Shown: piece by piece, positions 1 through 10,664 of the stretch
Position numbering within the stretch: position 1 is the first letter of the stretch
How the letters are laid out: every line of letters begins with the position of its first letter
DNA from: Rhodococcus oryzae
Lineage (GTDB): Bacteria > Actinomycetota > Actinomycetes > Mycobacteriales > Mycobacteriaceae
Length of the DNA: 64,000 bases
Reading direction: 5' to 3'
Assembly (NCBI RefSeq): GCF_005049235.1
Contig: NZ_SUMD01000001.1
Span: forward strand, 496,001 to 560,000
The notes under the pieces: model-generated
Seen by the model: only the letters and a program-made list of their open reading frames with translations
The model's database searches: none
What the model was told of the DNA's origin: nothing
Position numbers and translations under genes: made by a program

Positions 1-111
1 CGGGCTGGGCGCGATGGTGCCGATCGCCTGCGGGGTGGACGAGTCGGGGAGGCTGGCGCAGCCGGCAAGCAGGAAAACCGACGCCAGCGCCGCGACGATC
101 CGTACCCTCAT
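1..111 (-). CDS. lpqB: LpqB lipoprotein, N-terminal fragment
   Basis: Only the first 37 codons are in the window; the gene runs off the left edge. The reading begins ATG at base 111 and gives a short basic start, a hydrophobic stretch and the lipobox LAGC (cysteine 18), so it is an exported lipoprotein. The ATG overlaps the mtrB stop by four bases (ATGA). In mycobacteria LpqB is a beta-propeller lipoprotein that acts with the MtrAB two-component system. The identification rests on the lipobox plus this mtrA-mtrB-lpqB order, since the diagnostic domains lie outside the window. Confidence 0.85.
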   Translation of the reverse strand, partial: MRVRIVAALASVFLLAGCASLPDSSTPQAIGTIAPSP

Positions 112-1841
112 GGCCGCTCCCTGAGCATCGGTACGCTGCTCGCCTCATCCGGGTCGAGCGACTCGCTCCGCGTCTGGAGCCCGTCATCGGATCGGGCGGT
201 CCCCGGAATCGGCTGACCCTGAGCGTGTTTGCGGGCCGACGGCTTCAGCGGCAGCGGGCTGCTGGTGATCTTGTGGCCGCGCACCAGGGGAAGCGTCAAC
301 CGGAAGCATGCGCCCTCCCCCGGCTCGCCCCACGCCTCGAGCCGGCCGTCGTGCAGCCGCGCGTCCTCGAGGCTGATGGCCAGGCCGAGACCGGTTCCCC
401 CTGAGCGGCGCACCCGGGACGGGTCCGAACGCCAGAACCTGTTGAACACCAGCTTCTCCTCGCCTGGGCGAAGTCCGATCCCCTGATCCCGCACGATGAA
501 CGCCGCCGCGTCGGCATCCGCGCGCAGCCGCAGCAACACCGGCTTGCCCTCCCCGTGGTCGATCGCGTTGGCGAGCAGGTTCCGCAGGATGCGCTCGACC
601 CGGCGGGGATCGACGGACGCGATCACCGGCTCGTCCGGCAGATCGAGGATCAGTTCGGTCGAGGACTCACGGGCGAGATGGCGGATCGTCGACACCGCGG
701 CCCGCGCGCTCATCCGCAGGTCGAGTTGTTCGTTGGACAGCTCGGCGACGCCCGCGTCGTGGCGGCTGATCTCCAGTAGGTCGTTCAGCAGCGACTCGAA
801 CCGGTCGAGCTCGGCGACGAGCAGCTGGGAGGAACGCCGCATCGCCGGATCCAGGTCCGCACTGCCGTCGTGGATCAACTCGGCGGCCATCCGCACGGTG
901 GTCAGCGGGGTCCGCAGCTCGTGGCTCACGTCCGAGGTGAACCGCTTCTGCAGGTTGCCGAACTCCTCGAGCTGGGTGATCTGTTTGGACAGGCTCTCCG
1001 CCATGTCGTTGAAGGAGACGGCAAGCCTGGCCATGTCGTCCTCGCCGCGGACCGGCATCCGTTCCTTGAGCCTGCCGTCCGCGAAGCGCTCCGCGATCCG
1101 CGAGGCCGACCTGATCGGAAGCACCACCTGACGGGCGACCAGCATCGAGATCGCGGCCAGCAACACCAACAGCACCGCGCCACCGATGAGCATCGTGCCG
1201 CGCATCAGCGACAGGCTCTTCTCCTCGGCCGCCAGCGGGAACACCAGGTACAACTGCAGGCCGGCGACGTCGGACGCCACCGGGCTGCCGACGATCAGCG
1301 CCGGACCGGAGTAGCCCTCCGGATCCGAGACCGTCGCGAACTGGTAGCTGACCTGATCCTTCCTGACGAACTCGCGGAGGTTGTCCGGGATCTGCCCGAT
1401 CGGGCCGCTGGACTCGGTTTGATGTGGCGGCACAGCCGGTGCCACCAGGACGGGAGTGAAGGTGCCCGCGGCGCCCGAGGCCGCGCCCGCGTCACTCTCC
1501 CGATTCGTCAGCGCCGCGCGCGCCCCGTCGAGCTGGGTCTCGAGCGAGGTACCGTCGTCGGCTCCCGCCAACTCGTTCTGCACGGTGCTGCGCGCACGGT
1601 CCATCTCCTCGGTGGCGGCGGTGATCTTCGCCTCGAGCAGCCGATCGGTGATCTGGCTGGTCAGCACCACACCGAGAATGGTGATGACCACCAGCGACAG
1701 CGTCAGGGTCGAGACCACGACCCGGAGCTGCAGTGAACGCCGCCACAGGTGCCCGAGCGAATGACTCAGGTCCTTGCAGCGGCGCAGCAGCGGCGTGAAG
1801 GTTCCGTTGATACGCCGCCGCGTACGAGAGAATCGGATCAC
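108..1841 (-). CDS. mtrB: MtrB sensor histidine kinase
   Basis: 577-residue membrane histidine kinase that phosphorylates MtrA and controls cell-wall and division genes in mycolata. Two membrane spans are visible (about residues 41-62 and 216-237), enclosing a roughly 150-residue extracytoplasmic sensor region. A HAMP segment follows (about 238-290), then the H-box [11 protein letters not shown] with the phospho-accepting His307. The N box ([10 protein letters not shown]) and the G boxes ([14 protein letters not shown]) of the ATPase domain come after it. Length matches the family. It starts with GTG at 1841, overlapping the mtrA stop by four bases (GTGA), and its own stop overlaps lpqB, so the three genes form one translationally coupled operon. 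The C-terminal tail of about 50 residues after the kinase core is low-complexity and polar. Confidence 0.95.
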   Translation of the reverse strand: MIRFSRTRRRINGTFTPLLRRCKDLSHSLGHLWRRSLQLRVVVSTLTLSLVVITILGVVLTSQITDRLLEAKITAATEEMDRARSTVQNELAGADDGTSLETQLDGARAALTNRESDAGAASGAAGTFTPVLVAPAVPPHQTESSGPIGQIPDNLREFVRKDQVSYQFATVSDPEGYSGPALIVGSPVASDVAGLQLYLVFPLAAEEKSLSLMRGTMLIGGAVLLVLLAAISMLVARQVVLPIRSASRIAERFADGRLKERMPVRGEDDMARLAVSFNDMAESLSKQITQLEEFGNLQKRFTSDVSHELRTPLTTVRMAAELIHDGSADLDPAMRRSSQLLVAELDRFESLLNDLLEISRHDAGVAELSNEQLDLRMSARAAVSTIRHLARESSTELILDLPDEPVIASVDPRRVERILRNLLANAIDHGEGKPVLLRLRADADAAAFIVRDQGIGLRPGEEKLVFNRFWRSDPSRVRRSGGTGLGLAISLEDARLHDGRLEAWGEPGEGACFRLTLPLVRGHKITSSPLPLKPSARKHAQGQPIPGTARSDDGLQTRSESLDPDEASSVPMLRERP

Positions 1842-2515
1842 GGCGGTCCGGCCTTGTAGCCGACCCCCCTGACCGTGAGCACCACTTCGGGATTCTCAGG
1901 ATCGGTTTCGACCTTGGCGCGCAGCCGCTGGACGTGGACGTTGACCAGGCGGGTGTCGGCGGCGTGGCGATATCCCCACACCTGCTCGAGCAGGACCTCG
2001 CGGGTGAAGACCTGGCGGGGCTTGCGGGCCAGGGCGACGAGGAGGTCGAACTCGAGGGGCGTGAGGGCGATGAGCTGGCCCTCACGGGTGACCTTGTGGG
2101 CGGGCACGTCGATGACGATGTCCGCGATGCTGAGCAGCTCGGCCGGCTCGTCCTCAGTGCGCCGCAGCCGGGCCCGCACACGGGCCACGAGCCCCTTCGG
2201 CTTGAAGGGCTTCATGATGTAGTCGTCGGCACCCGACTCGAGCCCGAGCACCACGTCGACGGTGTCCGTCTTGGCGGTCAGCATCACGATCGGGACCCCG
2301 GAATCGGCACGCAGCACCCGGCACACGTCGATGCCGTTCATCCCCGGCAGCATCAGGTCAAGGAGCACCAGGTCGGGGCGGATCTCTCGGACTGCGGTCA
2401 GCGCCTGCGTGCCGTCCCCGACGACGAAGGGCTCGAAGCCCTCCCCACGGAGCACGATGGTGAGCATCTCGGCCAGAGCCGTGTCGTCATCGACAACCAG
2501 AATGCGTGGCTTCAT
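1838..2515 (-). CDS. mtrA: MtrA response regulator
   Basis: 225-residue OmpR-family response regulator, the cognate of MtrB. The receiver domain shows the acidic pair D9/D10, the phospho-acceptor D53 in LLDLMLPG, a conserved Thr in MLTAK and Lys in MKPF. The winged-helix effector follows from about residue 130, with the typical VRGVGYK near the C-terminus. MtrA is essential in mycobacteria and controls dnaA, ripA and other cell-cycle genes. It is the first gene of the mtrA-mtrB-lpqB operon; a hairpin separates it from tmk upstream. Confidence 0.96.
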   Translation of the reverse strand: MKPRILVVDDDTALAEMLTIVLRGEGFEPFVVGDGTQALTAVREIRPDLVLLDLMLPGMNGIDVCRVLRADSGVPIVMLTAKTDTVDVVLGLESGADDYIMKPFKPKGLVARVRARLRRTEDEPAELLSIADIVIDVPAHKVTREGQLIALTPLEFDLLVALARKPRQVFTREVLLEQVWGYRHAADTRLVNVHVQRLRAKVETDPENPEVVLTVRGVGYKAGPP

Positions 2516-2539
2516 ATCCCTATCGTGTCATCTCGGGAC

Positions 2540-2569
2540 GCCGGAACCCGTCGTTGCGTGGGGTCCGGC
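2540..2569 (-). terminator. Hairpin between tmk and mtrA
   Basis: Arms GCCGGAACCC and GGGGTCCGGC pair over ten bases with one A-C mismatch around a 10-base loop. The hairpin lies just after the tmk stop (2581) and before the mtrA start. There is no U-tract, which is common for actinobacterial hairpin terminators. It probably ends the sahH-tmk transcript and insulates mtrA. Confidence 0.45.
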
Positions 2570-2580
2570 GCAGTGTGTCG

Positions 2581-3222
2581 TCATATCCACTGTGCCAGAT
2601 CCGCGGCAAGTGCCGCCGGATCGACGTTCGGGTCGATCAGCTTCCAGCTCGAGACCCACTCCCGCTGGGCCAGTCCCCGGTACACCGCACCGGTCCTGGT
2701 CTGCAGATCCGAGTCCCGCTCGTAGGCGTCGAGTTCGCGGGTCGAGTCGGACGCCTCCCTGGCCAGCGCGCGCGCCCGCGCCAGTTCGACGGGCACGTCG
2801 AGCAGCATCTGCAGCGCCGGTCGTGGCAGCCCGAGGCGATCGAACTCCAGCTCACGCACCCAGCGGACGAATTCGCCGTCCGGCCCCTGCCGCAGGCGCG
2901 CCGCACCGTAGGCCGCGTTGGAGGCCACGTACCTGTCGAGCAGCACGATGTCGTGTCGCTCGAGCAGGTCCGTCAGTTCCGTCACCGCGCCGCCTCGGTC
3001 GAGCGCGAAGAGCACGGCCATCGCGTGGACCGACTCGGCCAGATCACCGTGGGCGCCCTTGAGCGCCTCGGCCGCGAGATCCGCGTGGATCGACACGCCG
3101 TAGCGGGGAAAGGTGTCCACAGCGACGCGGACGCCGGCCGACGTGAGCTCGGAGACGAGCTTGTCGACCAGCGTCCGCTTGCCCGCGCCGTCGAGACCCT
3201 CCAGCGCGATCAGTGTTCCCAC
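2581..3222 (-). CDS. tmk: Thymidylate kinase
   Basis: 213-residue dTMP kinase (dTMP + ATP to dTDP + ADP) for DNA precursor synthesis. The P-loop GLDGAGKR lies at residues 9-16, the arginine after the lysine being as in the M. tuberculosis enzyme. The DRY motif is in LLDRYVASNAA, and a lid region follows. I chose the GTG at 3222 because the reading upstream is internal to sahH and the next upstream valine (3240) is GTA, not a start codon. The start sits 11 bases after the sahH stop, so both genes are probably cotranscribed. The order sahH-tmk-mtrA is conserved in mycobacteria. Confidence 0.93.
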   Translation of the reverse strand: MGTLIALEGLDGAGKRTLVDKLVSELTSAGVRVAVDTFPRYGVSIHADLAAEALKGAHGDLAESVHAMAVLFALDRGGAVTELTDLLERHDIVLLDRYVASNAAYGAARLRQGPDGEFVRWVRELEFDRLGLPRPALQMLLDVPVELARARALAREASDSTRELDAYERDSDLQTRTGAVYRGLAQREWVSSWKLIDPNVDPAALAADLAQWI

Positions 3223-3233
3223 TGCGGTGTTGC

Positions 3234-4715
<1,482 letters not shown>

Positions 4716-4782
4716 CTGCCTCTCCTGGTTGCCGATATCTCGGGTAAGGCTATCGGGTTTCCTCCGGGGGCGGGCGCGCGAG

Positions 4783-5433
4783 TTACGCCTCGGCGGCGCC
4801 GACGATCGCCTCGATGAAGGGCACGAAGATCCGGGCCAGGTCCTCGGCCACGTTGCGATCCGACTCCGGCGGCATCGAGATGTAGCCGATCGCCAATCTG
4901 ACGATTCCCCGACTGAGGATTCCGGCGTCGGCAGGCGAAGCCTGAATCCAGCTGCGCTCCAATGTTTCCGCGAGCCTTGCCGAGGCGTGGTCGAGCAGCG
5001 GGGCGCTGTCGGTGGTGATCAGTCGCAGCAGGTCCGGCTTGGCTTCCCCGGTGAGCAGCGACTGGACCAGTGGATCGGAGGCACTCTGCCGGAAGAACGT
5101 GGTGAAGGCCTCGACCAGCGCCACGTGCGGCCGACCCGCATTGCCGTAGATGGAGTCCTCGATGGCTCCGACGAAGCTGTCCGCCAGTTGCAATGCGTAC
5201 GCCTGCGCGAGACCCTGCCTTGACTTGAACTCGTTGTAGACGGTCTGCCTGCTGACCCCCGCTTCGGCCGCGATGTCGGTCATGGTCACCTCGGACCAGT
5301 CCTTGACCGACAGCAGGTCCCGCATCGCGCCGAGAACCGAATCCCGCAGCAGCGTGCGGGTCGCCTGTTGGAACGGGATTCGGTTCGTCGGTGCCATGGT
5401 GGCGAGAGTGGCAGCATGCATCCGGGCCGTCAA
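4783..5433 (-). CDS. TetR-family regulator of the alkane operon (AlkX/AlkU type)
   Basis: Up to 216 residues with an N-terminal TetR helix-turn-helix ([20 protein letters not shown], about residues 50-69 of the long form) and a variable ligand-binding C-terminal domain. It is the last gene of alkB-rubA1-rubA2-rubB, the place occupied by the autorepressor AlkX/AlkU in Rhodococcus, Dietzia and mycobacteria (Rv3249c). That regulator represses the operon until a fatty acid or alkane-derived ligand appears. The reading can start at TTG 5433 (overlapping the rubB stop), ATG 5421 or ATG 5397. Relatives I remember begin near MAPTNRIPF (5397), so the coordinates given are the outer bound. None of the three has a strong Shine-Dalgarno sequence. 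Confidence 0.85.
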   Translation of the reverse strand: MTARMHAATLATMAPTNRIPFQQATRTLLRDSVLGAMRDLLSVKDWSEVTMTDIAAEAGVSRQTVYNEFKSRQGLAQAYALQLADSFVGAIEDSIYGNAGRPHVALVEAFTTFFRQSASDPLVQSLLTGEAKPDLLRLITTDSAPLLDHASARLAETLERSWIQASPADAGILSRGIVRLAIGYISMPPESDRNVAEDLARIFVPFIEAIVGAAEA

Positions 5434-6668
5434 ACAGGAACCCGCTGACTCAACGCCGTGAGGTCCTGGCTCTCATCAGCCAGGAGCGCCGGATCGATCG
5501 TCGGGTGCTCGCCGATCAGGACCCGCGCCGCGCGGAGGTCCTTGGGCCTGCCGAGGGTCACCGCGCCGACCAATCGGCCCTCCCGACGCGTGAGCAGGGT
5601 GAAGTCACGCCCGGCGATGCTGCCCCGAACGACGGTGTCGTCGTTGGCCTGCGGCCACCCCGCGATCTGGAGATTGAGCCCGTACTGCGAGGACCAGCAC
5701 CAGGGCACCTCGCGGGCCGGTGCGGGCTCCGCACCTGCCAGGCCCACGAGCATCGCGCGCGCGGCGCCGGCGCCCTGGGTCTGCGCGGAGTTCCAGTGCT
5801 CGGTTCGATGCCGGCCGCCCAGCACGAGATTCGGGCAGTTGGCCACGTCCCCCGCCGCGTACACACCGGGCTCGGAAGTGGCGTAGCCCTCGTCCACCAC
5901 GATCCCGTCCGCAATGGTGAGCCCGGCCCGCTCCGCGAGGAGCGTATTCGGCACCATTCCGACCGCGAGCAGCGCCGCGCCCGCGGACCAGGCCGTCCCG
6001 TCGTCGGCGGTGGCACGCACCCCGCCCGCACCGTCCGAGGCGAGCTCGGCGAGCCGCACGGAGGTGTGCAACGCCACGCCGTTTTCGCGATGGATCTGCT
6101 CGTACAGCGCGCCGACCTGCGGCGGGAGCACCCGGTGCAGCGGCGCGGGCGCCGCTTCGAGCATCGTCACCTCGGCACCGAGACCCCGGGCCGTGGCGGC
6201 GACCTCGGAACCGATAAGGCCAGCCCCGATCACCAGGATCGAATTGGTCCGGTCGATGGCGGCACGCAGCGGTGCCACGTCGTGCATCGACCGCAGCGCC
6301 AGCACGGCGTCACCGGCCGAGTGCTCGATGCCGCGCGCCCGGCCGCCGGTCGCGAGGAGCAGGGCGTCGTACGGCAGCTCCTCGCCGGTGTCGAGCCGGA
6401 CCGATCGGCCGGCCACGTCGATCGAGAGGACGGCAACCGACGTGCGGAACTCGATCCCTCGCTCGGTCCAGTAGTCGGCCGCGCGGAGCCGGGCCTTCTC
6501 CGCGGGCATCGTCCCGAGCAACAGATCCTTCGAGAGGGCCGGCCGGCGGTACGGATGCGCGGGATCGTCGCCGATCACGGTCACCGCTCCCGAGAAGCCC
6601 TCCGCCCGTAGCATTTCAGCAGCGGTGATCCCGGCGACCCCGGTGCCCACGATCACGATCGAGCTCAC
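5430..6668 (-). CDS. rubB: Rubredoxin reductase
   Basis: 412-residue FAD-dependent NAD(P)H:rubredoxin oxidoreductase that feeds electrons to the rubredoxins and so to AlkB. The N-terminal FAD-binding GxGxxG is GTGVAG (residues 7-12); a second Rossmann motif GAGLIG in mid-protein binds NAD(P)H; the late FAD motif is [10 protein letters not shown]. Its length fits the AlkT/RubB family. The start is GTG overlapping the rubA2 stop by four bases. It is fourth in the alk operon and its stop overlaps the TetR reading. The protein is presumed cytosolic. Confidence 0.93.
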   Translation of the reverse strand: MSSIVIVGTGVAGITAAEMLRAEGFSGAVTVIGDDPAHPYRRPALSKDLLLGTMPAEKARLRAADYWTERGIEFRTSVAVLSIDVAGRSVRLDTGEELPYDALLLATGGRARGIEHSAGDAVLALRSMHDVAPLRAAIDRTNSILVIGAGLIGSEVAATARGLGAEVTMLEAAPAPLHRVLPPQVGALYEQIHRENGVALHTSVRLAELASDGAGGVRATADDGTAWSAGAALLAVGMVPNTLLAERAGLTIADGIVVDEGYATSEPGVYAAGDVANCPNLVLGGRHRTEHWNSAQTQGAGAARAMLVGLAGAEPAPAREVPWCWSSQYGLNLQIAGWPQANDDTVVRGSIAGRDFTLLTRREGRLVGAVTLGRPKDLRAARVLIGEHPTIDPALLADESQDLTALSQRVPV

Positions 6669-6838
6669 GAGCGGGCAACCTCGACCATCTCGAAATCCGC
6701 CTTGGCCGCGCCGCAGTCAGGGCAGCTCCAGTCATCGGGGATGTCGTCCCAACGGGTGCCGGGCGCGATGCCGTCCTCGGGCCACCCCAGTTCCTCGTCG
6801 TACTCGAACCCACACTGGACACAGCGGTAGAGCTTCAT
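6665..6838 (-). CDS. rubA2: Rubredoxin RubA2 (AlkG2 type)
   Basis: 57-residue rubredoxin. The four iron-ligand cysteines sit in CVQCG (residues 6 and 9) and CPDCG near residue 40, with the aromatic core residues [12 protein letters not shown] and W in DDWSCPDC. The canonical CxxCG in the first knuckle places it with the AlkG2-type rubredoxins, the class shown experimentally in other alkane degraders to pass electrons to the membrane hydroxylase. The start is ATG at 6838, whose first base is the last base of the rubA1 stop (TGATG), chosen because the reading upstream runs inside rubA1. Confidence 0.94.
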   Translation of the reverse strand: MKLYRCVQCGFEYDEELGWPEDGIAPGTRWDDIPDDWSCPDCGAAKADFEMVEVARS

Positions 6839-7002
6839 CACGCAGTCCTCTCGAAATCGATCTTCTCCCGCACTCCGCAGTCCGGGCAGCACCAGTCGTC
6901 GGGAACCGAATCCCATGGGGTGCCGGCCGGGAATCCTTCTCGCGGGGCACCTTTCACTTCGTCATAGCGGTAGTCACACACCGGGCACTGATAGGCAGCC
7001 AT
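6838..7002 (-). CDS. rubA1: Rubredoxin RubA1 (AlkG1 type)
   Basis: 54-residue rubredoxin beginning with ATG at 7002, two bases after the alkB stop. Cysteine ligands are in CPVCDY (6, 9) and CCPDCG (39, 42). The first knuckle lacks the glycine after CxxC that RubA2 has, and the second carries an extra cysteine (WCCPDCG). This marks the AlkG1 subtype, which in published complementation work could not replace the hydroxylase electron donor. Its role is therefore uncertain even though it is always paired with RubA2. Confidence 0.92.
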   Translation of the reverse strand: MAAYQCPVCDYRYDEVKGAPREGFPAGTPWDSVPDDWCCPDCGVREKIDFERTA

Positions 7003-7004
7003 GA

Positions 7005-8225
7005 TCACGCCGCCCCGTAGCGGGAGAGGATCCGCTCACGCTTGGCCGGCTGGACATTCACCCGGGTGATGTCGCCGTCATAGTGGTCGAGGACGCGCTT
7101 GTCCATCACCTTGCGCCAGACCGGCGGGAAGTACGCGAGGGAGATCATGCTGGCGTAGCCGCTCGGCAGGTTCGGGGCGCCGTCCATGCTGCGCAGCGTC
7201 TGGTAGCGCCGCGTCGGGTTGGCGTGATGGTCACTGTGCCGCTGCAGGTGGTACAGGAAGATGTTGGTGCAGATGTGATCCGAGTTCCAACTGTGCGCCG
7301 GGGCGCAGCGCTCGTAGCGGCCACTCGCGGTCTTCTGACGAAGCAGTCCGTAGTGCTCGAGGTAGTTCACGGTCTCCAGCAGCGAGAAGCCGTAGACGGC
7401 CTGCAGCAGCAGGAAGGGCAGCACCTCCCAGCCGAACCCGGCGACGAGCGCGACGTACAGGACGACGGACATCAGCCAGGCGTTGAGCACGTCGTTGTGG
7501 ATGCTCCACGTGCTCTTGCCGAGGCGTTCCATGCGGGTCTTCTCCAGCTCCCACGACGACTTCAGGCTGCCCCAGACGCTGCGCGGCAGGAAGGACCAGA
7601 AGGTCTCGCCGAATCGGGCGCTGGCCGGGTCCTCCGGGGTGGACACGCGAACGTGGTGGCCGCGATTGTGCTCGATGTAGAAGTGCCCGTAGAAGGTCTG
7701 GGCCAGGGTGATCTTGGACAGCCAGCGCTCGAGCTCGTCCTTCTTGTGGCCGAGCTCGTGGGCGGTGTTGATACCGATGCCGCCCATCACCCCGATGCTG
7801 AGCGCGAGTCCGATCTTGGAGGCGAGTCCCAGACCCCCCTCGATACCTAGCCAGGCGAGATTGTCCGCGGTCCACAGGTAGCAGGCGAACACCAGGCTCG
7901 CGAGCTGGAACGGGATGTAGACGTACGTGCAGTACCGGTAGTACTTGTCGTTCTCGAGCCGCTCCATCACCTCCTCGGGCGGGTTCTGGCCGTCCGGCCC
8001 GAAGAAGATGTCGAGCACCGGCAACAGCCCGTAGACGAGGATCGGCCCGATCCACCACCACACCGGTGAGACCGCCTGCCAGCCCAGCTCGTTGAACCCC
8101 CAGACCAGTCCGGCCGCGAGGAAGACGGCGGTCGGCGGGATCAGCCCCAGCAACCACAGATGCCGCTTCTTGTCTCGCCACTGCTCGGCGGGTGCCTGCG
8201 CCCCCGGATCGACCTGCATTGCCAC
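7005..8225 (-). CDS. alkB: Alkane 1-monooxygenase AlkB
   Basis: 406-residue integral-membrane diiron hydroxylase that oxidises medium-chain n-alkanes to 1-alkanols using O2 and electrons from rubredoxin. The histidine boxes are HELGH, EHNRGHH and LQRHSDHH, with the AlkB-specific NYLEHYGL between them; six hydrophobic spans are expected and several are evident (for example WLLGLIPPTAVFLAAGLVWG). I chose GTG 8225 because an ideal GAGGAGG lies five bases upstream; ATG 8219 is the alternative. The longer reading to 8297 lacks a ribosome site. It leads the operon alkB-rubA1-rubA2-rubB-tetR. The promoter region contains an inverted repeat likely to be the TetR operator. Confidence 0.95.
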   Translation of the reverse strand: MAMQVDPGAQAPAEQWRDKKRHLWLLGLIPPTAVFLAAGLVWGFNELGWQAVSPVWWWIGPILVYGLLPVLDIFFGPDGQNPPEEVMERLENDKYYRYCTYVYIPFQLASLVFACYLWTADNLAWLGIEGGLGLASKIGLALSIGVMGGIGINTAHELGHKKDELERWLSKITLAQTFYGHFYIEHNRGHHVRVSTPEDPASARFGETFWSFLPRSVWGSLKSSWELEKTRMERLGKSTWSIHNDVLNAWLMSVVLYVALVAGFGWEVLPFLLLQAVYGFSLLETVNYLEHYGLLRQKTASGRYERCAPAHSWNSDHICTNIFLYHLQRHSDHHANPTRRYQTLRSMDGAPNLPSGYASMISLAYFPPVWRKVMDKRVLDHYDGDITRVNVQPAKRERILSRYGAA

Positions 8226-8309
8226 GACTGCCTCCTCTGGGACGGGGCCCTCGACTGTGAGGTGAACCACGTAGATATGGACGATATGCCACATCAAGTC
8301 TTGTGTCTA

Positions 8310-8329
8310 TACAAATCATTCTATTTGTA
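8310..8329. promoter_or_regulatory. Inverted repeat, candidate TetR (AlkX) operator
   Basis: Perfect arms TACAAAT and ATTTGTA separated by six bases, about 85 bases upstream of alkB and 51 bases upstream of the divergent lipoprotein gene. It is AT-rich in an otherwise GC-rich sequence and overlaps promoter-like elements for alkB (TTTACA and TATAGA on the minus strand). Size and symmetry suit a TetR dimer, and a TetR gene ends the alk operon. Binding is inferred. Confidence 0.55.
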
Positions 8330-8336
8330 AACTGAC

Positions 8337-8355
8337 TAAGGTGAGGTTTACCAAT
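8337..8355 (+). promoter_or_regulatory. IdeR/DtxR-type iron box
   Basis: This 19-base site matches the mycobacterial IdeR consensus TWAGGTWAGSCTWACCTWA at 15 of 19 positions by eye, including TAAGGT on the left and TTACC on the right. It lies 25 bases before the start of an iron-siderophore binding lipoprotein gene, the usual place for iron-dependent repression. Confidence 0.6.
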
Positions 8356-8379
8356 GTTCTCGAGTGAAAGAGGTGCGGT

Positions 8380-9396
8380 GTGGCGTCAGCCATGTATCGG
8401 CGAGCCATCCTGTCCATGAGCCTGGTGGCCGTCGCCGGAATCGCGATCGGTTGCAGCGCGCAGGCAGATGAGTCGTCCGCGGCCGGTGCCGGGGCGGGCG
8501 CCGAACCCGGCGCGCTGCCGGTGACCCTCGAGCACGCGTACGGGTCGACCACGATCAGCGAAACCCCGCAGCGGATCGCCGCCGTCGGCATCGGCGACAC
8601 CGACGTCCTGCTCTCGCTCGGCATCACCCCGGTCCTCGTCCCCGCGTGGAAGGGCTCGGTGGACACCGGCATCGGGGCCTGGGCCGAGCCGAATCGGGGC
8701 GGAGCCGCCGCTCCCCCGGTCCTGGCCAACGCCGTCAGCGACTTCGACATCGAGGCGGTTGCCGCGGCGGCGCCCGACCTGATTCTCGCGGTGAACAACG
8801 CCATCGACGAGGACGAGTACCGCAAGCTCAGCGCCATCGCGCCGACCGTGCTGCACGCGCCCGACCAGACCGACTGGATGCTGCCCTGGCAGGACGTGAC
8901 CACCCGGATCGGTGCTGCCGTCGGACGCCCGCAGGCCGCCGCCGAGCAGATCACCTCCGTCGAGGACACCTTCGGCGCCGCCCGCGCGGAGAATCCGCAG
9001 TTCGCAGGCAAGTCCGCAATCCTCGTTCGCGCCATGCCCGACGACACGTTCCGCGTCTACAGCCCCACCTCCGCGCGCGGCCAGATGCTCACCGAGCTCG
9101 GCTTCACGATGCCGGCGCAGCTGCGCGACCGATTCGGCGAAGCCCTCTACACCGACGTCTCGGCGGAGAACCTCCCGCTGCTCGAGGCGGACCTGCTGGT
9201 GATGGACAACTACGACGCCTCGAGCGAGCGGCTGCAGGCGATGCCGACCTTCACCGGGCTGGACGTGGTGCGGGGCGGACGCATGGTCGGACTGGACGCG
9301 GTGACCAGCGATGCCGTGTCCATGCCGAACCCGCTGACGATTCCGTTCGTGGTCGACGACCTGCTCGAGCGGATCAGCCGGACACCGGTCGGCTGA
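8380..9396 (+). CDS. Iron-siderophore ABC transporter substrate-binding lipoprotein
   Basis: 338-residue FecB/FepB-like periplasmic-binding protein. It has a signal peptide with a lipobox-like IAIGC near residue 24. The mature part follows the class III binding-protein plan: a domain beginning PVTLEHAYGSTTISETPQRIA, a long linking helix and a second domain. It should capture ferric siderophore outside the membrane for an ABC importer, but no permease or ATPase gene is adjacent. The start is GTG 8380 with AGAGG seven bases upstream; ATG 8392 is possible. An IdeR-like box just upstream suggests induction by iron starvation. Its 3' end overlaps the convergent MFS gene by 23 bases. Confidence 0.85.
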   Translation: MASAMYRRAILSMSLVAVAGIAIGCSAQADESSAAGAGAGAEPGALPVTLEHAYGSTTISETPQRIAAVGIGDTDVLLSLGITPVLVPAWKGSVDTGIGAWAEPNRGGAAAPPVLANAVSDFDIEAVAAAAPDLILAVNNAIDEDEYRKLSAIAPTVLHAPDQTDWMLPWQDVTTRIGAAVGRPQAAAEQITSVEDTFGAARAENPQFAGKSAILVRAMPDDTFRVYSPTSARGQMLTELGFTMPAQLRDRFGEALYTDVSAENLPLLEADLLVMDNYDASSERLQAMPTFTGLDVVRGGRMVGLDAVTSDAVSMPNPLTIPFVVDDLLERISRTPVG

Positions 9397-10639
9397 CCCG
9401 CACCCGCGAGGTCCAGAGCCAGATCCCGACCGCCGAGGCGCCGGCCACGGCGGCCACCGTCCACCAGGGCGTGCCCGCCGCGGCAGTTCCCGCGTCCACG
9501 CGGTCGTAGAGCCGGCCCACCACCAGCGAGCCGATCAGCGTCAACACCCCGCCGAGGGTGTTGAGCATCCCGAAGTGGGCGCCCAGGTTCCGCTCGTGGG
9601 CCAGGACGCCTATGGTGTCGCGCATCGACGGCACCATCAGCATCTGGCCCAGATGCAGCGCGGCGACCCACAGCGCGACCCCGACCAGCCCGCCCGCCAG
9701 CGGGAGCAGGAACGACGCCGCGATGGTCGCCATCCCCGCGACCATCGAGACGCGGTGCCCGAGCCGGTTGGCCAGGGCGACCATGGGCGCCTGCCCGACG
9801 ATCACGAGGATCGCGGCGGCCGCGAAGAACCAGCCGAGTGCCGCCTGCGACCCGGTGACCCGCTCCAACTGCTCGGGCAGCATCAGGTAGAGCTGGTTGT
9901 AGGCGAGCAACTGCACCCCGCACAGCGCCACGAAGACCATGAAGCCGCGGTTGCGCAACACCGACCGCCACACCCCGCGCAGGCTCGCGGCGCCCGTGTC
10001 GGAGCCGTGCGAGGTCGACGCGTCCCGCGGCAGCCAGCGCGCGAACATCACCCCGAGTCCCGCGAACAGGACCGCGGCGGACACCGCGGTCCACTCGAAG
10101 GGCACGCCGAGCAGGAGTGCCCCCAGCGCAGGCCCGACCACGGTGCCGAGTCGGCTGCACATCTGCTCGATACCGAACAGTTCGGTCCGCCGGATCACGC
10201 CGGCCTCCTCGAGCCCCCGGCCGTACGCGGCGTTCGCGGCCTCGACCGCCGGAGCGAACAGCGCCGCGGCCAGGCCGACCAGCAGCACGCCGACGATCAT
10301 CGTGGCCAGGGTCGTCGCAACGCCGAGTACGACGAAACCGACCACGCGGATCGCGATGCCCAGCAACACCATCGGCCGCACACCGAACCTGTCGGCCAGG
10401 CTGCCGCCGACGAAGAACATGCCCTGCTGACTGAACGTCCTCAGCCCGAGCACCAGGCCGATCGCCCAGCCCGCCAGGTGCAGGTCCTGCGCCAGGTGTG
10501 CCGCGAGGAAGGGGACGACCAGGTAGAAGCCGATGTTGAACAGGACCATCGAGACGAGGATCAGGCGCACCGGCGCGGGCAGGGTGCGTGCCGTCCGGAA
10601 CGCCCGGCCGATGGGGTCGAGCGGTCGGGCGCGCAGCAC
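9374..10639 (-). CDS. MFS transporter
   Basis: 421-residue major facilitator superfamily protein with about twelve hydrophobic spans (the first at LILVSMVLFNIGFYLVVPFL) and the loop 2-3 signature region GGSLADRFGVRP. Substrate unknown. The position beside an iron-regulated siderophore-binding gene allows siderophore export, but multidrug efflux is equally possible. The start is GTG 10639, since the upstream reading enters the neighbouring permease gene; no clear Shine-Dalgarno is visible. Its stop lies inside the 3' end of the convergent lipoprotein gene, a 23-base overlap that could cause transcriptional interference. Confidence 0.85.
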   Translation of the reverse strand: MLRARPLDPIGRAFRTARTLPAPVRLILVSMVLFNIGFYLVVPFLAAHLAQDLHLAGWAIGLVLGLRTFSQQGMFFVGGSLADRFGVRPMVLLGIAIRVVGFVVLGVATTLATMIVGVLLVGLAAALFAPAVEAANAAYGRGLEEAGVIRRTELFGIEQMCSRLGTVVGPALGALLLGVPFEWTAVSAAVLFAGLGVMFARWLPRDASTSHGSDTGAASLRGVWRSVLRNRGFMVFVALCGVQLLAYNQLYLMLPEQLERVTGSQAALGWFFAAAAILVIVGQAPMVALANRLGHRVSMVAGMATIAASFLLPLAGGLVGVALWVAALHLGQMLMVPSMRDTIGVLAHERNLGAHFGMLNTLGGVLTLIGSLVVGRLYDRVDAGTAAAGTPWWTVAAVAGASAVGIWLWTSRVRVSRPVSG

Positions 10640-10664
10640 GATGGAGCAGCCTAGTCGGCCAGGG

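Noticed and set aside
4716-4782. A riboswitch for SAH or SAM upstream of sahH
   Set aside because: Only 67 bases separate sahH from the next gene, and I see no conserved stem pattern; a plain ribosome site explains the region.
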